A stretch of 64,000 nt of DNA from positions 1 to 64,000 of IMG/VR virus record IMGVR_UViG_3300045003_000080; one strand, written 5' to 3'. Source of the DNA: a virus. The notes under the pieces are model-generated. The model saw nothing but the letters and a program-made list of their open reading frames with translations, did no database searches and was not told where the DNA came from. Every line of letters begins with the position of its first letter. Within the stretch, counting starts at the first letter, position 1. Shown here piece by piece: positions 22,882 through 30,289 of this stretch. A program made the translations under genes and the position numbers.

Positions 22882-23355
22882 ATGAGCACCTATGTCCTCA
22901 TCGGCGCACAACGCGACGGAACGCGCATCGCCGTCGAAGCACGACACGAAACCCAAACCAGCGACTACACCACCACCCAACACGAACAGCGCACCGGACC
23001 GCACGCCAGACTCGCGCTCTCCGTACTCGGCTGGTATGGACTCACCAGCGACCCAGACACGGCCGGACAGGTGGGCAACATGCTCGCCGACATCACACGG
23101 CCAGCCGGAACCCTCACCCACGCAGACATCAAACGACTCGCCGAAATCTGGGACCGGTGGCACCTCAATGACAGGCGCGCCGCATGCGCACACATGGAAC
23201 TGCCCGACGATCCGTCATACGACGCGCGCCGAGACATCACCTGCCCCGAAACCGGGTACCGCTACGGCCACGCATGGCTAGTTGAGCCCCTGCCTGACGG
23301 ACTCTGGGACGAAGTCCGGGCAATCCTCGCCAAAGGCGAAAAACTAGACAACTGA
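22882..23355 (+). CDS. hypothetical protein
   Basis: A 157-residue protein, last gene of the 22-23 kb unit, joined to the upstream stop by TGATCATG. It has a helix-rich centre (THADIKRLAEIWDRWHL) and scattered Cys/His (CAHMELPDD, CPETGYRYGH). GGGAGAATG is the ribosome-binding site. Not recognised. Confidence 0.65.
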   Translation: MSTYVLIGAQRDGTRIAVEARHETQTSDYTTTQHEQRTGPHARLALSVLGWYGLTSDPDTAGQVGNMLADITRPAGTLTHADIKRLAEIWDRWHLNDRRAACAHMELPDDPSYDARRDITCPETGYRYGHAWLVEPLPDGLWDEVRAILAKGEKLDN

Positions 23356-23368
23356 CGTACCCCACACC

Positions 23369-23396
23369 AGGCCCAGCCGTGTCGACGGCTGGGCCT
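23369..23396 (+). terminator. strong intrinsic terminator
   Basis: A perfect 12-bp stem AGGCCCAGCCGT / ACGGCTGGGCCT with loop GTCG, followed by TTCT. It closes the accessory block. Confidence 0.9.
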
Positions 23397-24168
23397 TTCT
23401 GCTACCCACATGTCAACAGGCGAATATCGATTTGTCGACAAAGACAGAACTGGAGTACCCCAACTGGAGTACCTGAATAGAACCATTCACCCGACCGACC
23501 AACCTGAATAACAACACCCCACCTGCATACCTGCACACATGCGCAGATGAGAACACCCCACCCCCAACACAAAACAGCAATGTCTATAAGATGACTGCCA
23601 AGGATAGGGCTAGAAGGGGGGAAGGGGCAACGCTCACGGCCTGCGGGTAGCTGTTGGCTACCCTACCATGGGTCGGTCGGTGGCGGGGGCGCTGCGTTGG
23701 TTCTGGCCATGATCAAGGATCTTGGTTTTGTGCCACTGGAGTACCCCAGTTGGGGGATGCCAGCTACTGGCTGTGCGTATAAGTAACGCTGTGTAGCTGA
23801 ATGGAGTACCCCAATGGAGGTACTGATTTGCTGCTGCCGGGCCCACTCCCACGCCCTCGTCTATGGTATGACCAGCTCTGTAGCCTCATGATCACAACAT
23901 AATCGGAGTTATGTAGTACTGCGCCCGGCTCGAAACGTAGGGCAGGGGGGAATCCCTAGCGATTCCAGCGAAGTGCACCCCGTACCCGTGCGCGTCGGTG
24001 CGTCTGTCGAGCCGTACCCGCCACCTCGCCGGCGATCATGCTGTGTATCAACCAGCTGTCGCCGGCGAGTCCACGCGTTGATATCAATGTCAGGGGGTCA
24101 GCGCTCATAGGCGATCATGGACCACGCACAGCCCGCTTCCCGCGTGTGTTTTTCCCCTCTTTTCCGGC
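23397..24168 (+). other. lower-GC non-coding region with operator-like repeats
   Basis: About 770 bases without a gene and with visibly lower GC. It contains TGGAGTACCCC elements (23451, 23737, 23802), half copies (23465, 23815), hairpin GGGTAGC/GCTACCC near 23645-23662, and a TATGGT box at 23862. It could be a control region or an origin. Nothing else is clear, including the stretch 23900-24160. Confidence 0.6.
23451..23823 (+). repeat. TGGAGTACCCC repeats
   Basis: TGGAGTACCCC occurs exactly at 23451-23461, 23737-23747 and 23802-23812. Each full copy is followed within a few bases by a related half (TGGAGTACC, GTTGGGGG, TGGAGGTAC). The core GTAC and the paired halves suggest a dimeric DNA-binding protein. 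Nearby candidates are the XRE-GntR protein at 25882 and the protein at 24574. Confidence 0.7.
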
Positions 24169-24186
24169 TATGGTAATAGCGTGAGA
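24169..24186 (+). promoter_or_regulatory. TATGGT box before GTG 24181
   Basis: TTTCCGGCTATGGTAATAGC lies directly before GTG 24181, with six bases between the box and the codon. Nearly the same string (TTYCNGGCTATGGTA) occurs at 24330 and 24561. Confidence 0.5.
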
Positions 24187-24570
24187 TGGTGTGAGAAGTG
24201 CGCCGAGCGCCTCTCCCTTTCCTTTTTATTTAATCCCACCTCCTACCGCTACCGAACAGATGTTTCATTCTTTGTTCACAGGCTGCGTGGGCTTTGGCTG
24301 GTGGTGTTGTCCACCTTCTTCTTTCTGGCTATGGTATTTCGTTGCTATGGGTGTGGCCGACGTGCGCCGGCCCTGTTTTTCTTTAATCCCACCCCTCACG
24401 TCTTTAGAACATCAGTTCGATACGTTCGGCGTGCGGGCGGCTGCCGGGTGTTTCGTGAGGGGAAAACGGTCAAAACCCTGTCCTCAGCGTCTCGCTGGGC
24501 ACCATGCCCGGCAGCCACTGTGTATATGTCGTGGTGTCGGGCGAACGTTGGGTTTCCGGCTATGGTATGA
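24181..24570 (+). CDS. possible CDS with duplicated CxxC / FNPT module
   Basis: A 129-residue frame with internal repetition: CEKCAERLSLSFLFNPTSYR and CYGCGRRAPALFFFNPTPHV, each followed by RT-x-V. Both copies are also preceded by the same TATGGT box, so the duplication includes regulatory DNA of about 160 bp. It may be one leaderless gene, two short leaderless peptides, or repeated non-coding elements. A GC-rich hairpin with a T-run (24355-24380) cuts through the middle, which speaks against one long protein. Confidence 0.3.
   Translation: MRWCEKCAERLSLSFLFNPTSYRYRTDVSFFVHRLRGLWLVVLSTFFFLAMVFRCYGCGRRAPALFFFNPTPHVFRTSVRYVRRAGGCRVFREGKTVKTLSSASRWAPCPAATVYMSWCRANVGFPAMV
24355..24380 (+). terminator. 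hairpin with T-run inside the duplicated region
   Basis: GGCCGACG / CGCCGGCC forms a stem with one mismatch and is followed by CTGTTTTTCTTT. With the TATGGT box at 24330 it would delimit a transcript of only about 50 nt. Confidence 0.5.
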
Positions 24571-24573
24571 CGC
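24561..24573 (+). promoter_or_regulatory. -10 box of a leaderless gene (24574)
   Basis: TATGGT at 24561-24566 is followed by seven bases and the ATG. No ribosome-binding site fits between, so the mRNA probably begins at or near the start codon. Confidence 0.6.
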
Positions 24574-24891
24574 ATGAATTCTCCTGTGTCTGACGCCTCG
24601 TCGTCGGAACTCGCCCGTGAGCGGTGGGTGTCTGTCGTGTGTGATGTGTTGGCGGAGCATCCGGAGTGGGCTGGCGTGACGGTGGGCGCGATGCAGCAGG
24701 GGCTTCTGGACGCGTTGGATCGGCGTTCGGAGCGCTTGTCGACGGTGAGTCTGGGTCTGTACGAGGCGCTGAGCACGCGTCCGGGTGTGAAGCGGCGTCG
24801 CCGGGACGTGATCGTGGACGCGATTAAGGCGAGCAACTTCCATCCGACGAAGTGGTCGGCTGAGATGCTCGCGAGGGGGGAGCGGCTGTGA
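24574..24891 (+). CDS. hypothetical helical protein
   Basis: A 105-residue helical protein. The centre (EHPEWAGVTVGAMQQGLLDAL) and a basic segment (RPGVKRRRRDVIVDAIKASN) could hold a DNA-binding element, but no clear HTH can be assigned. The mRNA is probably leaderless. It ends in a GTGA overlap with the next gene. Confidence 0.65.
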   Translation: MNSPVSDASSSELARERWVSVVCDVLAEHPEWAGVTVGAMQQGLLDALDRRSERLSTVSLGLYEALSTRPGVKRRRRDVIVDAIKASNFHPTKWSAEMLARGERL

Positions 24892-25094
24892 GTCAGTGGT
24901 TTGGTGGTTCGGGTTGGTGTCCGGCGACGGATGTGTGGGAGCACGTGGCTGTGCCGGTGGGGGAGCGGTGTGTGTGCGGGGAGCTGATCGGGGAGGGCGA
25001 TGAGGGGTTCGTGTTCCCGAACATCCCGGCCGAGTTCACGGTTTGGCATCGTCGGTGTTGGGAGGCGCAGACGCCGGCGCCGCCTGCGCGTTGA
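24888..25094 (+). CDS. small zinc-binding protein
   Basis: A 68-residue protein with GERCVCGELIGEGDEGFVFP and VWHRRCWE, giving CxC...H..C, a compact single-zinc fold found in many small actinophage proteins. Translated by GTGA overlap with the upstream gene. Confidence 0.7.
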   Translation: MSQWFGGSGWCPATDVWEHVAVPVGERCVCGELIGEGDEGFVFPNIPAEFTVWHRRCWEAQTPAPPAR

Positions 25095-25113
25095 GTTCCT
25101 GCTGTGGGATGAC

Positions 25114-25143
25114 TGTGGCCCCCTGCTTGAGCGGGAGGCCACA
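25114..25143. terminator. hairpin terminator
   Basis: TGTGGCC / GGCCACA (7 bp) with an extended inner stem CCTGC/GCGGG and loop TTGA, between the + unit at 24.6-25.1 kb and the - strand gene at 25.2-25.5 kb. Confidence 0.6.
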
Positions 25144-25193
25144 GGTGTTGTGTTACTACACAGCAATGCTGTCACAACGACCTTCATACGGTA

Positions 25194-25513
25194 TCACGCG
25201 CCTGGGGTTGGGGGGAGTGGCGCCCTGTCGGTGGTGTCGTGGGTGTTGTAGTAGTGGGCGAGTGCGGTGATCTCTTCCCGGGTGTGCGTGATGTAGCTGT
25301 CGTCTTCGTTGGGCGAGTCGTTGCCGGTCTGGTACGTCTCGGTTGTGCGGCTGCCGAGTGGTTCCCGGTAGATGGTGATGAGCCGGTAGCAGTCGGGGGT
25401 TCGTTGTCGGGTGGGAGTGTGCCGGTGTGGCAGACGCGGTGGTCGCCTTTGTAGGCGAAGCCCCGGGCGGGTTTGCCGCAATGGGCGCATGGGGTGGGTT
25501 CGTGGTTGGTCAT
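25194..25513 (-). CDS. zinc-ribbon protein interrupted by a frameshift in a C5 tract
   Basis: The start at 25513 gives MTNHEPTPCAHCGKPARGF and RVCHTGTLPPDNEPP, a CxxC...C zinc module. The natural continuation (DCYRLITIYREPLGSR through ALAHYYNTHDTTDRA, ending at 25194) is in another frame. The switch lies at five identical bases (G 25395-25399 on +, C on -) and needs a -1 shift. It is therefore a sequencing error in a homopolymer, a mutation, or a programmed -1 frameshift. AAAGG precedes the ATG. It is one of very few - strand genes in the window. Confidence 0.65.
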
Positions 25514-25571
25514 TCGTTGGGGGCGCCTTTCTGTTTTTGGGGTTTGCTCACCCCTCCATGACGGCGATGAT

Positions 25572-25898
25572 ATGACTATGGAGCAGTGTTGGTGTGGCCG
25601 TGACCTCCCCGTGCGTCGCGGCAGGGTCGGGCGGCACTCCGAGTGGTTCCACACGCGCCTTCGTTTCCTGCTTGAGGGGCGGCTTGTGGTGCGGCTTGGC
25701 GATGAGGCCGACCTGGTGTTGCGGCGTGCGGAGACGATGACGGACAAGGCGTTTATCACGATGGCGTTGCCGATCGTGGGTGGTTCGACGTGGCATGGGC
25801 CGATGCCGCCTGGTGTGGATCCGGCCCGGGTGGCGTCGTGGCGTGCGGCGCAGGCGACGGTTCCGTTTGGCGAGAGGGTTCGTGTCGTTGACTCGTAG
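25572..25898 (+). CDS. hypothetical protein
   Basis: A 108-residue protein with CWCGRDLPV at the start and a basic first half (RRGRVGRHSEWFHTRLRFLL). ATG 25572 or 25578 can serve as start; neither has a ribosome-binding site, and TGATAT lies just before, so the mRNA may be leaderless. It overlaps the regulator gene that follows. Confidence 0.55.
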   Translation: MTMEQCWCGRDLPVRRGRVGRHSEWFHTRLRFLLEGRLVVRLGDEADLVLRRAETMTDKAFITMALPIVGGSTWHGPMPPGVDPARVASWRAAQATVPFGERVRVVDS

Positions 25899-26337
25899 TG
25901 ATGTGTGGTCGGCGTTGGCGAGGCAGTTGGCGGATGTGCGGCGTGTGCGGGGGTTGGGTGTGGTGGAGGTGGCGGCGCGTGTGGGGGTGCCGACCAGTCG
26001 ACTGGAGGAGTGGGAGGCGGGGGTGGGGTCTCCGTCGGTGTCGGAGTTTGTGGATTGGACGCTGGTTGTGGGGTGTGAGTTGGTGGTGCGGCCGAGTTTG
26101 AGGCGGGGGCGGGGTTCGGCTGCGATGGGTGCGTGGGAGCAAATCGTCAAGGTGTTGTCGGCCGAGTTGCCTTCGTATGGTGGGTGGTGTCCGTCGGAGC
26201 AGAAGTTGGCGGAGCGGTTCGGTGTGAGTCGGGGGATGGTGCGTCGCGCGTTGGAGGTGTTGCAGGGGCGTAGGTTGGTGGAGCCGGTGTGGGGGCGTGG
26301 GTGGCGTGTCCTCCACCCCGATGCTGCTACTGTATGA
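25882..26337 (+). CDS. transcription regulator, XRE-type HTH joined to a GntR-type winged helix
   Basis: A 151-residue protein. Residues 8-70 form an XRE/Cro-like HTH (ALARQLADVRRVRGLGVVEV, then GVPTSRLEEWEAG). Residues 80-148 form a GntR-type winged helix (MGAWEQIVKVLSAEL, SEQKLAERFGVSRGMVRRAL, QGRRLVEPVWGRGWRV). The effector domain usual in GntR proteins is missing. Two different DNA-binding domains in one short protein are rare. GAGAGG precedes GTG 25882. It is the best candidate in the window for a repressor or switch protein acting on the repeated operators. Confidence 0.8.
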   Translation: MSLTRSDVWSALARQLADVRRVRGLGVVEVAARVGVPTSRLEEWEAGVGSPSVSEFVDWTLVVGCELVVRPSLRRGRGSAAMGAWEQIVKVLSAELPSYGGWCPSEQKLAERFGVSRGMVRRALEVLQGRRLVEPVWGRGWRVLHPDAATV

Positions 26338-26615
26338 CGACCGTCCCTTCCATACTTCCAGCGTTCAGCCAGTAGTCGATCCGAGGGGGCGCTTGCCGGT
26401 CTCGTCCCGGTTCCCATACCGTGAACGCAGGCGTCCCCCTATTGCATAACGGTGCCCTAATGACGACCGGGGGACGCCACACCCCCAGTTTCGTGTTACC
26501 ATCGGTGTGCGGCCATGGTGCCGCTTCCGAGTCTGGTTGGCTTGGAACTCGCGGCCCTCGAATCCCTCACCGGTCGGGGGCCGCGACCCTTTCCCCTCCC
26601 GTTCGAGGAGCCCCC
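26338..26615 (+). other. intergenic region with paired hairpins
   Basis: It contains a perfect 10-bp inverted repeat GGCGTCCCCC / GGGGGACGCC (26430-26439, 26469-26478) with a 29-nt loop, a TTACCAT box near 26497-26503, and a second inverted repeat GCGGCCC/GGGGCCGC near 26551-26583. The spacing and loop size match the dual stem-loop family seen elsewhere in the window. Confidence 0.55.
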
Positions 26616-26816
26616 GTGTCTCCGTATGCGCGCGTGATGCTGCCGGTCGTCGTGGCGAGTTTCGGCGTGGGGTGTCTCGCTGGCGCCGCCACGCGGGGTC
26701 CGGTGTATATGCCCGTGATGATTACGGTCGCGGGCGTCGTCGCGTTTGTCCTGGGGTATTGGTCGGACTGGTTGTCGGCGTGGTGGCGCAGTTGGATCGC
26801 GAAGCGGAGGGCGTAG
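26616..26816 (+). CDS. small membrane protein
   Basis: A 66-residue protein with hydrophobic segments at about 5-25 and 29-48 and a basic end (WRSWIAKRRA). CGAGGAGC precedes GTG 26616. The stop overlaps the next GTG (TAGTG). Confidence 0.65.
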   Translation: MSPYARVMLPVVVASFGVGCLAGAATRGPVYMPVMITVAGVVAFVLGYWSDWLSAWWRSWIAKRRA

Positions 26817-27484
26817 TGGCGTCGTTTTACACGGCTGATCTGCATTTCGGCCACGCGAACATCATCAGCTTGTGTGATCGTCCGTTCGCTGACGTCGGCA
26901 AGATGGACGAGGGGCTTATCAAGAGGTGGAATGAGGTGGTGGGCCCCGACGACACGGTGTACGTGGTCGGGGATGTGGCGTTGTCGCCGAAGCAGCTGAG
27001 CCCTGTGTGCCTGTTGAATGGGCGCAAGATCCTGGTCGCCGGTAACCACGACAGCTGTCATCGGATGCATCGCGGGTGGCGGCGTGCGGTGCCGGTGTAT
27101 ATGGATGCTGGGTTTGTGTCGGTGGTGGTGGGGGGTATCGTCACCGATCATGATCTTGGCGGGGGTGTGGTGGTGGATCTCGCGCATCTGCCGTATGCGG
27201 GGGATTCGCGTCCGGAGGATCGGTACGCACGGTGGCGCCCCGAAGATCGTGGCAATGTGTTGCTGTGTGGGCACGTCCATACGGCGTGGGCGGTGAGCGG
27301 GCGGCAGATAAACGTGGGTGTCGACGTCCACGACTACTGCCCGGTGTCGCAGGAGCGGGTGCGGGAGTTGGTGCTCGCGGTTGGCGCCTCACCGCCAGCA
27401 ACGTGTTACGATAGGACTTGCTGGTGCGAGGGCTCTCCACACCTGCAATCGAGCGCACCAGCACAGCCACCCCTCTCCGCCTAG
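26816..27484 (+). CDS. metallophosphoesterase (calcineurin-like)
   Basis: A 222-residue protein with the full motif set of the family: FYTADLHFGH (about 4-13), GDVALS near 46, LVAGNHDS near 67, and GHVHTAW near 141 followed by NVGVDVHDY. These residues bind two metal ions and cleave phosphate esters in nucleotides, nucleic acids or proteins. Phage members are often of unknown substrate. Starts at GTG 26816, overlapping the stop of the small membrane gene; the last 30 residues look disordered. Confidence 0.88.
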   Translation: MASFYTADLHFGHANIISLCDRPFADVGKMDEGLIKRWNEVVGPDDTVYVVGDVALSPKQLSPVCLLNGRKILVAGNHDSCHRMHRGWRRAVPVYMDAGFVSVVVGGIVTDHDLGGGVVVDLAHLPYAGDSRPEDRYARWRPEDRGNVLLCGHVHTAWAVSGRQINVGVDVHDYCPVSQERVRELVLAVGASPPATCYDRTCWCEGSPHLQSSAPAQPPLSA

Positions 27485-27797
27485 CTGGGGGAGGGTGGGC
27501 TACCTGCCGACCTAGACCCCACGTGTCTATTGGTTGATGGTCGGCGACTCCGGTTGCGGTCAACCGGAGGACAGAACCCTCACCCCCCTACGCGCCGCTC
27601 ACGGGGTGGGGGTTCTGTCGCGTTCCGCTTCCCCCCGCACACACAACGTGCTATTGTCGTATTGCTGGTCGGGTTGGTGCGAGTCAGACTCCCGACCCGC
27701 CAGTGTGACCGTCGCTCCTTTTCCACCCCCAAGGAAGCGCGCGATGGTTACTCACCGGAAGCCCTAATCCCGCCAGGATTACTTCCGGAACCTCCCC

Positions 27798-27836
27798 GGG
27801 CTCCCTCTCGACCCCCGAAGAGAGGGAGCCCTTTGG
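27798..27836 (+). terminator. intrinsic terminator inside the stem-loop array
   Basis: A perfect 12-bp stem GGGCTCCCTCTC / GAGAGGGAGCCC followed by TTTGG. Confidence 0.8.
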
Positions 27837-28014
27837 TGTCTGTGGCCTGTTTTCGGGAAACCGCCCCCAACCCCAACCGGCGATGCTACGGTGTGATTGC
27901 TGGTTCGGGGTGATGGCGCCGCACCGCCTCCCCCGGAAAGGTGTGGCCTGTCGCTCTCTCGGGGAGCACTGGTCACGGGCCCCGGATGGGGGGACACTGT
28001 CCAGGGCCGCACAT

Positions 28015-28050
28015 GGCCCCCTCCCCGACGACCGAGGAGGGGGCCTTCGC
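28015..28050 (+). terminator. intrinsic terminator inside the stem-loop array
   Basis: A perfect 10-bp stem GGCCCCCTCC / GGAGGGGGCC with an 11-nt loop, followed by TTCG. Confidence 0.65.
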
Positions 28051-28195
28051 ACACCACGAATGTGCTACCGTATGACTGTTCCCCGCCCCTTCGACGTTGT
28101 GAAAAGGGCGGGGGGCTTGGGATATGCCGCGCACCGGCCCCCCCGCTCCTGGATCAGCGAGGGGGCCACACGCATCCGTGCGGGAGGTCAACACC

Positions 28196-28822
28196 ATGAC
28201 GACGTCGACCCTCACCCCTGCCTACACCGAACTCGCCGCCAACCTCAAGCACCTCGACGACACCCGCAAGGCCACCAAGGCATTACGACGCCTCTGGGTG
28301 CTGTCCAACGCAACCTGTTGGCGCTGCAAAAAGCAGATCAAACTGTCGAAGGCCACCCGCGACCACATCATCCCCCGTGCGCTCGGTGGCACGAACAAGC
28401 CCTCCAACCTGCGTTTAGCTTGCTACCCCTGCAACAACGGGCGCGGCAGTCAGCTGCCCGACCGTCCCGTTCCCGATCCTGTAGCTGGCGTCCCGGGCTT
28501 CCTCGCCTCTCACGGCAAGCTTCCACGGGGGGGCGCGAGAGACTACAACACGGTGGCGAAGTTGTACCGGGTGCGAGGCGGCAGGTGCTGGTTGTGCGAC
28601 GACCCGGTCCTGATCGACGAGGTGTGCCGTTCACGCATCGACATAACTAAGGGCTGGGCGATGGCGAACCTGCGCCTGGCGCACTGGGCGTGTGAGGCGC
28701 GGCGCGGCAAGACGAACAACGCGTGGAAAACGCATCTTTGGCGGTCACGCGCAGCTCGGCCGGCTGTCCGGTTGCGGGTGCGGCGTCGTGCCGCCCACCT
28801 CAAGACTCGTGTTATCGTATGA
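28196..28822 (+). CDS. HNH endonuclease with a second, degenerate HNH-like unit
   Basis: A 208-residue protein. First unit: CWRCKK near 42, RDHIIPRALGG near 55-65, NLRLACYPCNNGRG near 70-83; this has all HNH residues (DH, N, H/N) and the four zinc Cys. Second unit: CWLCDD near 132, then RSRIDITKGWAMANLRLAHW and CEARRGK, where the DH pair is replaced by SR. This looks like a tandem duplication whose second copy lost catalysis. A free-standing HNH protein may be a homing enzyme or a defence or packaging nuclease. Here it lies away from terS/terL. CGGGAGG precedes the ATG. Confidence 0.82.
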   Translation: MTTSTLTPAYTELAANLKHLDDTRKATKALRRLWVLSNATCWRCKKQIKLSKATRDHIIPRALGGTNKPSNLRLACYPCNNGRGSQLPDRPVPDPVAGVPGFLASHGKLPRGGARDYNTVAKLYRVRGGRCWLCDDPVLIDEVCRSRIDITKGWAMANLRLAHWACEARRGKTNNAWKTHLWRSRAARPAVRLRVRRRAAHLKTRVIV

Positions 28823-29042
28823 ACGCACTGCACGAGGTGCTGGGCAAGTAGCGCCCAAGTCGGCCCTTCCCCCCGGACCGGGAAGGGCCGACACCACAAC
28901 CAGTGCTCTCCCCAGCCTTCTCACGACACCCATACTGTCTCCGGGAGAGCACCCCAAACCGGGCGCGGCTCTCCGGACTCTTTTCGACACCCCGTGATGC
29001 TGCGAGAGCCGCACCCACCCCCATCAGTAGTATCATCCGCTC
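28810..29042 (+). ncRNA. dual stem-loop element upstream of the 29043 gene
   Basis: GTGTTATCGT (28810-28818) is followed by the 13-bp hairpin GTCGGCCCTTCCC / GGGAAGGGCCGAC (28859-28892) and by two long-loop stems: TGCTCTCCC/GGGAGAGCA (28904-28951, about 30-nt loop with ACACCCATACTG) and GCGGCTCTC/GAGAGCCGC (28965-29012, about 30-nt loop with ACACCCCGTGATG). The loop motifs echo those of the 16-17 kb array read on its - strand (CGCCCATA; CTCCCATGAGTG). Directly after lies TAGTATCAT, the -10 box of the next gene. Confidence 0.6.
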
Positions 29043-29045
29043 ATG
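29031..29045 (+). promoter_or_regulatory. -10 box of a leaderless gene (29043)
   Basis: TATCAT 29031-29036, six bases, then ATG. The same layout is found before 30555, 31514, 33326, 36086 and 48441. Confidence 0.65.
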
Positions 29046-29423
29046 CCCACTCCCCGTGAACGGCTCATCGCCACAATCGTCGAAGCCCTCCGCGACACCA
29101 CCGAACTCGGCTACGAAGACCGCGCCGAACGCATCCTCAGCGCATTGATTCAGCCAAGCCTCCACGACTACGCCCTCACCGTGCTCGCCTCCTCCGACGA
29201 AGCACTCGGCACCCACCTCGACCTCCTCGAAGAGTGGTACCGGTGGTGGACCAACCCCGAGTACCTCTCGGCGACCCTCCCGAACAAGCTCCACAGCCGC
29301 ACCTGGACCGCGCTCGCCGTCGCCGGCCGCAACACCGTCATGGACGAATGCCGCCACATCATCGGCGACAACCAACCAGTTGACACGAACACGCCCACCA
29401 GCGACGACCCCGCCCCCGAGTGA
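29043..29423 (+). CDS. hypothetical helical protein
   Basis: A 126-residue helical protein. It has EALRDTTELGYEDRAERILS and a Trp-rich centre (LLEEWYRWWTNPEYLS). The C-terminus is acidic and probably disordered. It starts without a ribosome-binding site after a -10 box, and ends in a GTGA overlap with the methyltransferase gene. Not recognised. Confidence 0.65.
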   Translation: MPTPRERLIATIVEALRDTTELGYEDRAERILSALIQPSLHDYALTVLASSDEALGTHLDLLEEWYRWWTNPEYLSATLPNKLHSRTWTALAVAGRNTVMDECRHIIGDNQPVDTNTPTSDDPAPE

Positions 29424-30289
29424 GTACACACGTGGACGCAACCACCACCCAAATACACGACTACTTCGACAACAACACCACCGAATGGGACCGGCTACGC
29501 AACGACATCCCCGGCCGGGTCTCCCACGAAATCCACCGACGCTTCCTCGACGAACACCTCACCCCAGGCATGCGCGTCCTCGAAATCGGCGCCGGCCCCG
29601 GCACGTTCACCCACCACCTCGCCCAAGCCGGCGCGAAAATCGTCGTCACCGACCTCTCCCGTCGGCAACTCGCCGAGAACCAACGCCGCATCACCGAAGC
29701 CAGCCTCGCCCACAACATCACCGCCTGGCGCACCGCCGACATACGCGACCTGTCCCACTTCCCCACCAGCGCATACGACCTCACCCTCGCCTACGGAGGA
29801 CCCCTCTCCTACGTCTTCGAAGACGCCCCGGTCGCGATGGCCGAACTACTACGCGTCACCCGCCCCGGAGGAACAGTCGTCGCCTCCGTCATGTCCACAC
29901 TCGGCGCCCACCGCTACTACATGCGCGCCGTCATCGAAGAAACCCTCGGACACGGCACCGACATCACCGACAAAATCTGGCGCACCGGCGACCTACGCCC
30001 CATCCAACCCACCGGCCACGTCTGCCAAATGTACCGAGCCGACCAGATCCTCGACCTCGTCGCACACGCCGGCGCCGAAACCACCGCGATCAGCGCGTCG
30101 AACTGGGCGTCACTCGCCGACCCCGACGCCCTCGCGCGACTCGAAGCCCACCCCCACCACTGGGCGCGGTTCCTCGACAACGAAGCGTGGGCGTGCCGCC
30201 AGCTCGGCGCCCTCGACGGAGGCACCCACATCCTTTTCGCCGCCCGGCAGGCAACCAAATCGACGAAAACCGTCAACGCATTGCCATGA
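29420..30289 (+). CDS. SAM-dependent methyltransferase (class I)
   Basis: A 289-residue protein. SAM-binding motif I is VLEIGAGPGTFTHHL (about 53-67), motif II ends in VVTDLS (about 76-81), and motif IV/post I contains YDLTLAYGGPLSYV. The N-terminus (IHDYFDNNTTEWDRL) is typical of small-molecule methyltransferases of the UbiE/biosynthetic type rather than of DNA methyltransferases, and no DPPY/NPPF motif is present. The substrate cannot be deduced. Its position about 4 kb upstream of the FxSxx peptides makes a tailoring role conceivable but weakly supported. Confidence 0.82.
   Translation: MSTHVDATTTQIHDYFDNNTTEWDRLRNDIPGRVSHEIHRRFLDEHLTPGMRVLEIGAGPGTFTHHLAQAGAKIVVTDLSRRQLAENQRRITEASLAHNITAWRTADIRDLSHFPTSAYDLTLAYGGPLSYVFEDAPVAMAELLRVTRPGGTVVASVMSTLGAHRYYMRAVIEETLGHGTDITDKIWRTGDLRPIQPTGHVCQMYRADQILDLVAHAGAETTAISASNWASLADPDALARLEAHPHHWARFLDNEAWACRQLGALDGGTHILFAARQATKSTKTVNALP

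Larger units (their letters stand above)
27400..28195 (+). ncRNA. second array of -10 boxes with paired stem-loops (+ strand)
   Basis: Four boxes with the consensus GTGYTAYYGT-like core lie at 27407 (TACGAT), 27652 (TATTGT), 27887 (TACGGT) and 28066 (TACCGT). Each is followed by strong stem-loops: TGCTGGTGCG/CGCACCAGCA (27419-27463), CTCCGGTTG/CAACCGGAG (27548-27569), GACAGAACCC/GGGTTCTGTC (27570-27619), GGTCG/CGACC-type (27667-27697), CCGGAAG..TAATCC/GGATTA.CTTCCGG (27755-27788), CCCCGCCC/GGGCGGGG (28081-28113) and a 9/10-bp stem 28136-28167. No protein gene fits here. The design equals that of the 16-17 kb array on the other strand. Confidence 0.6.
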
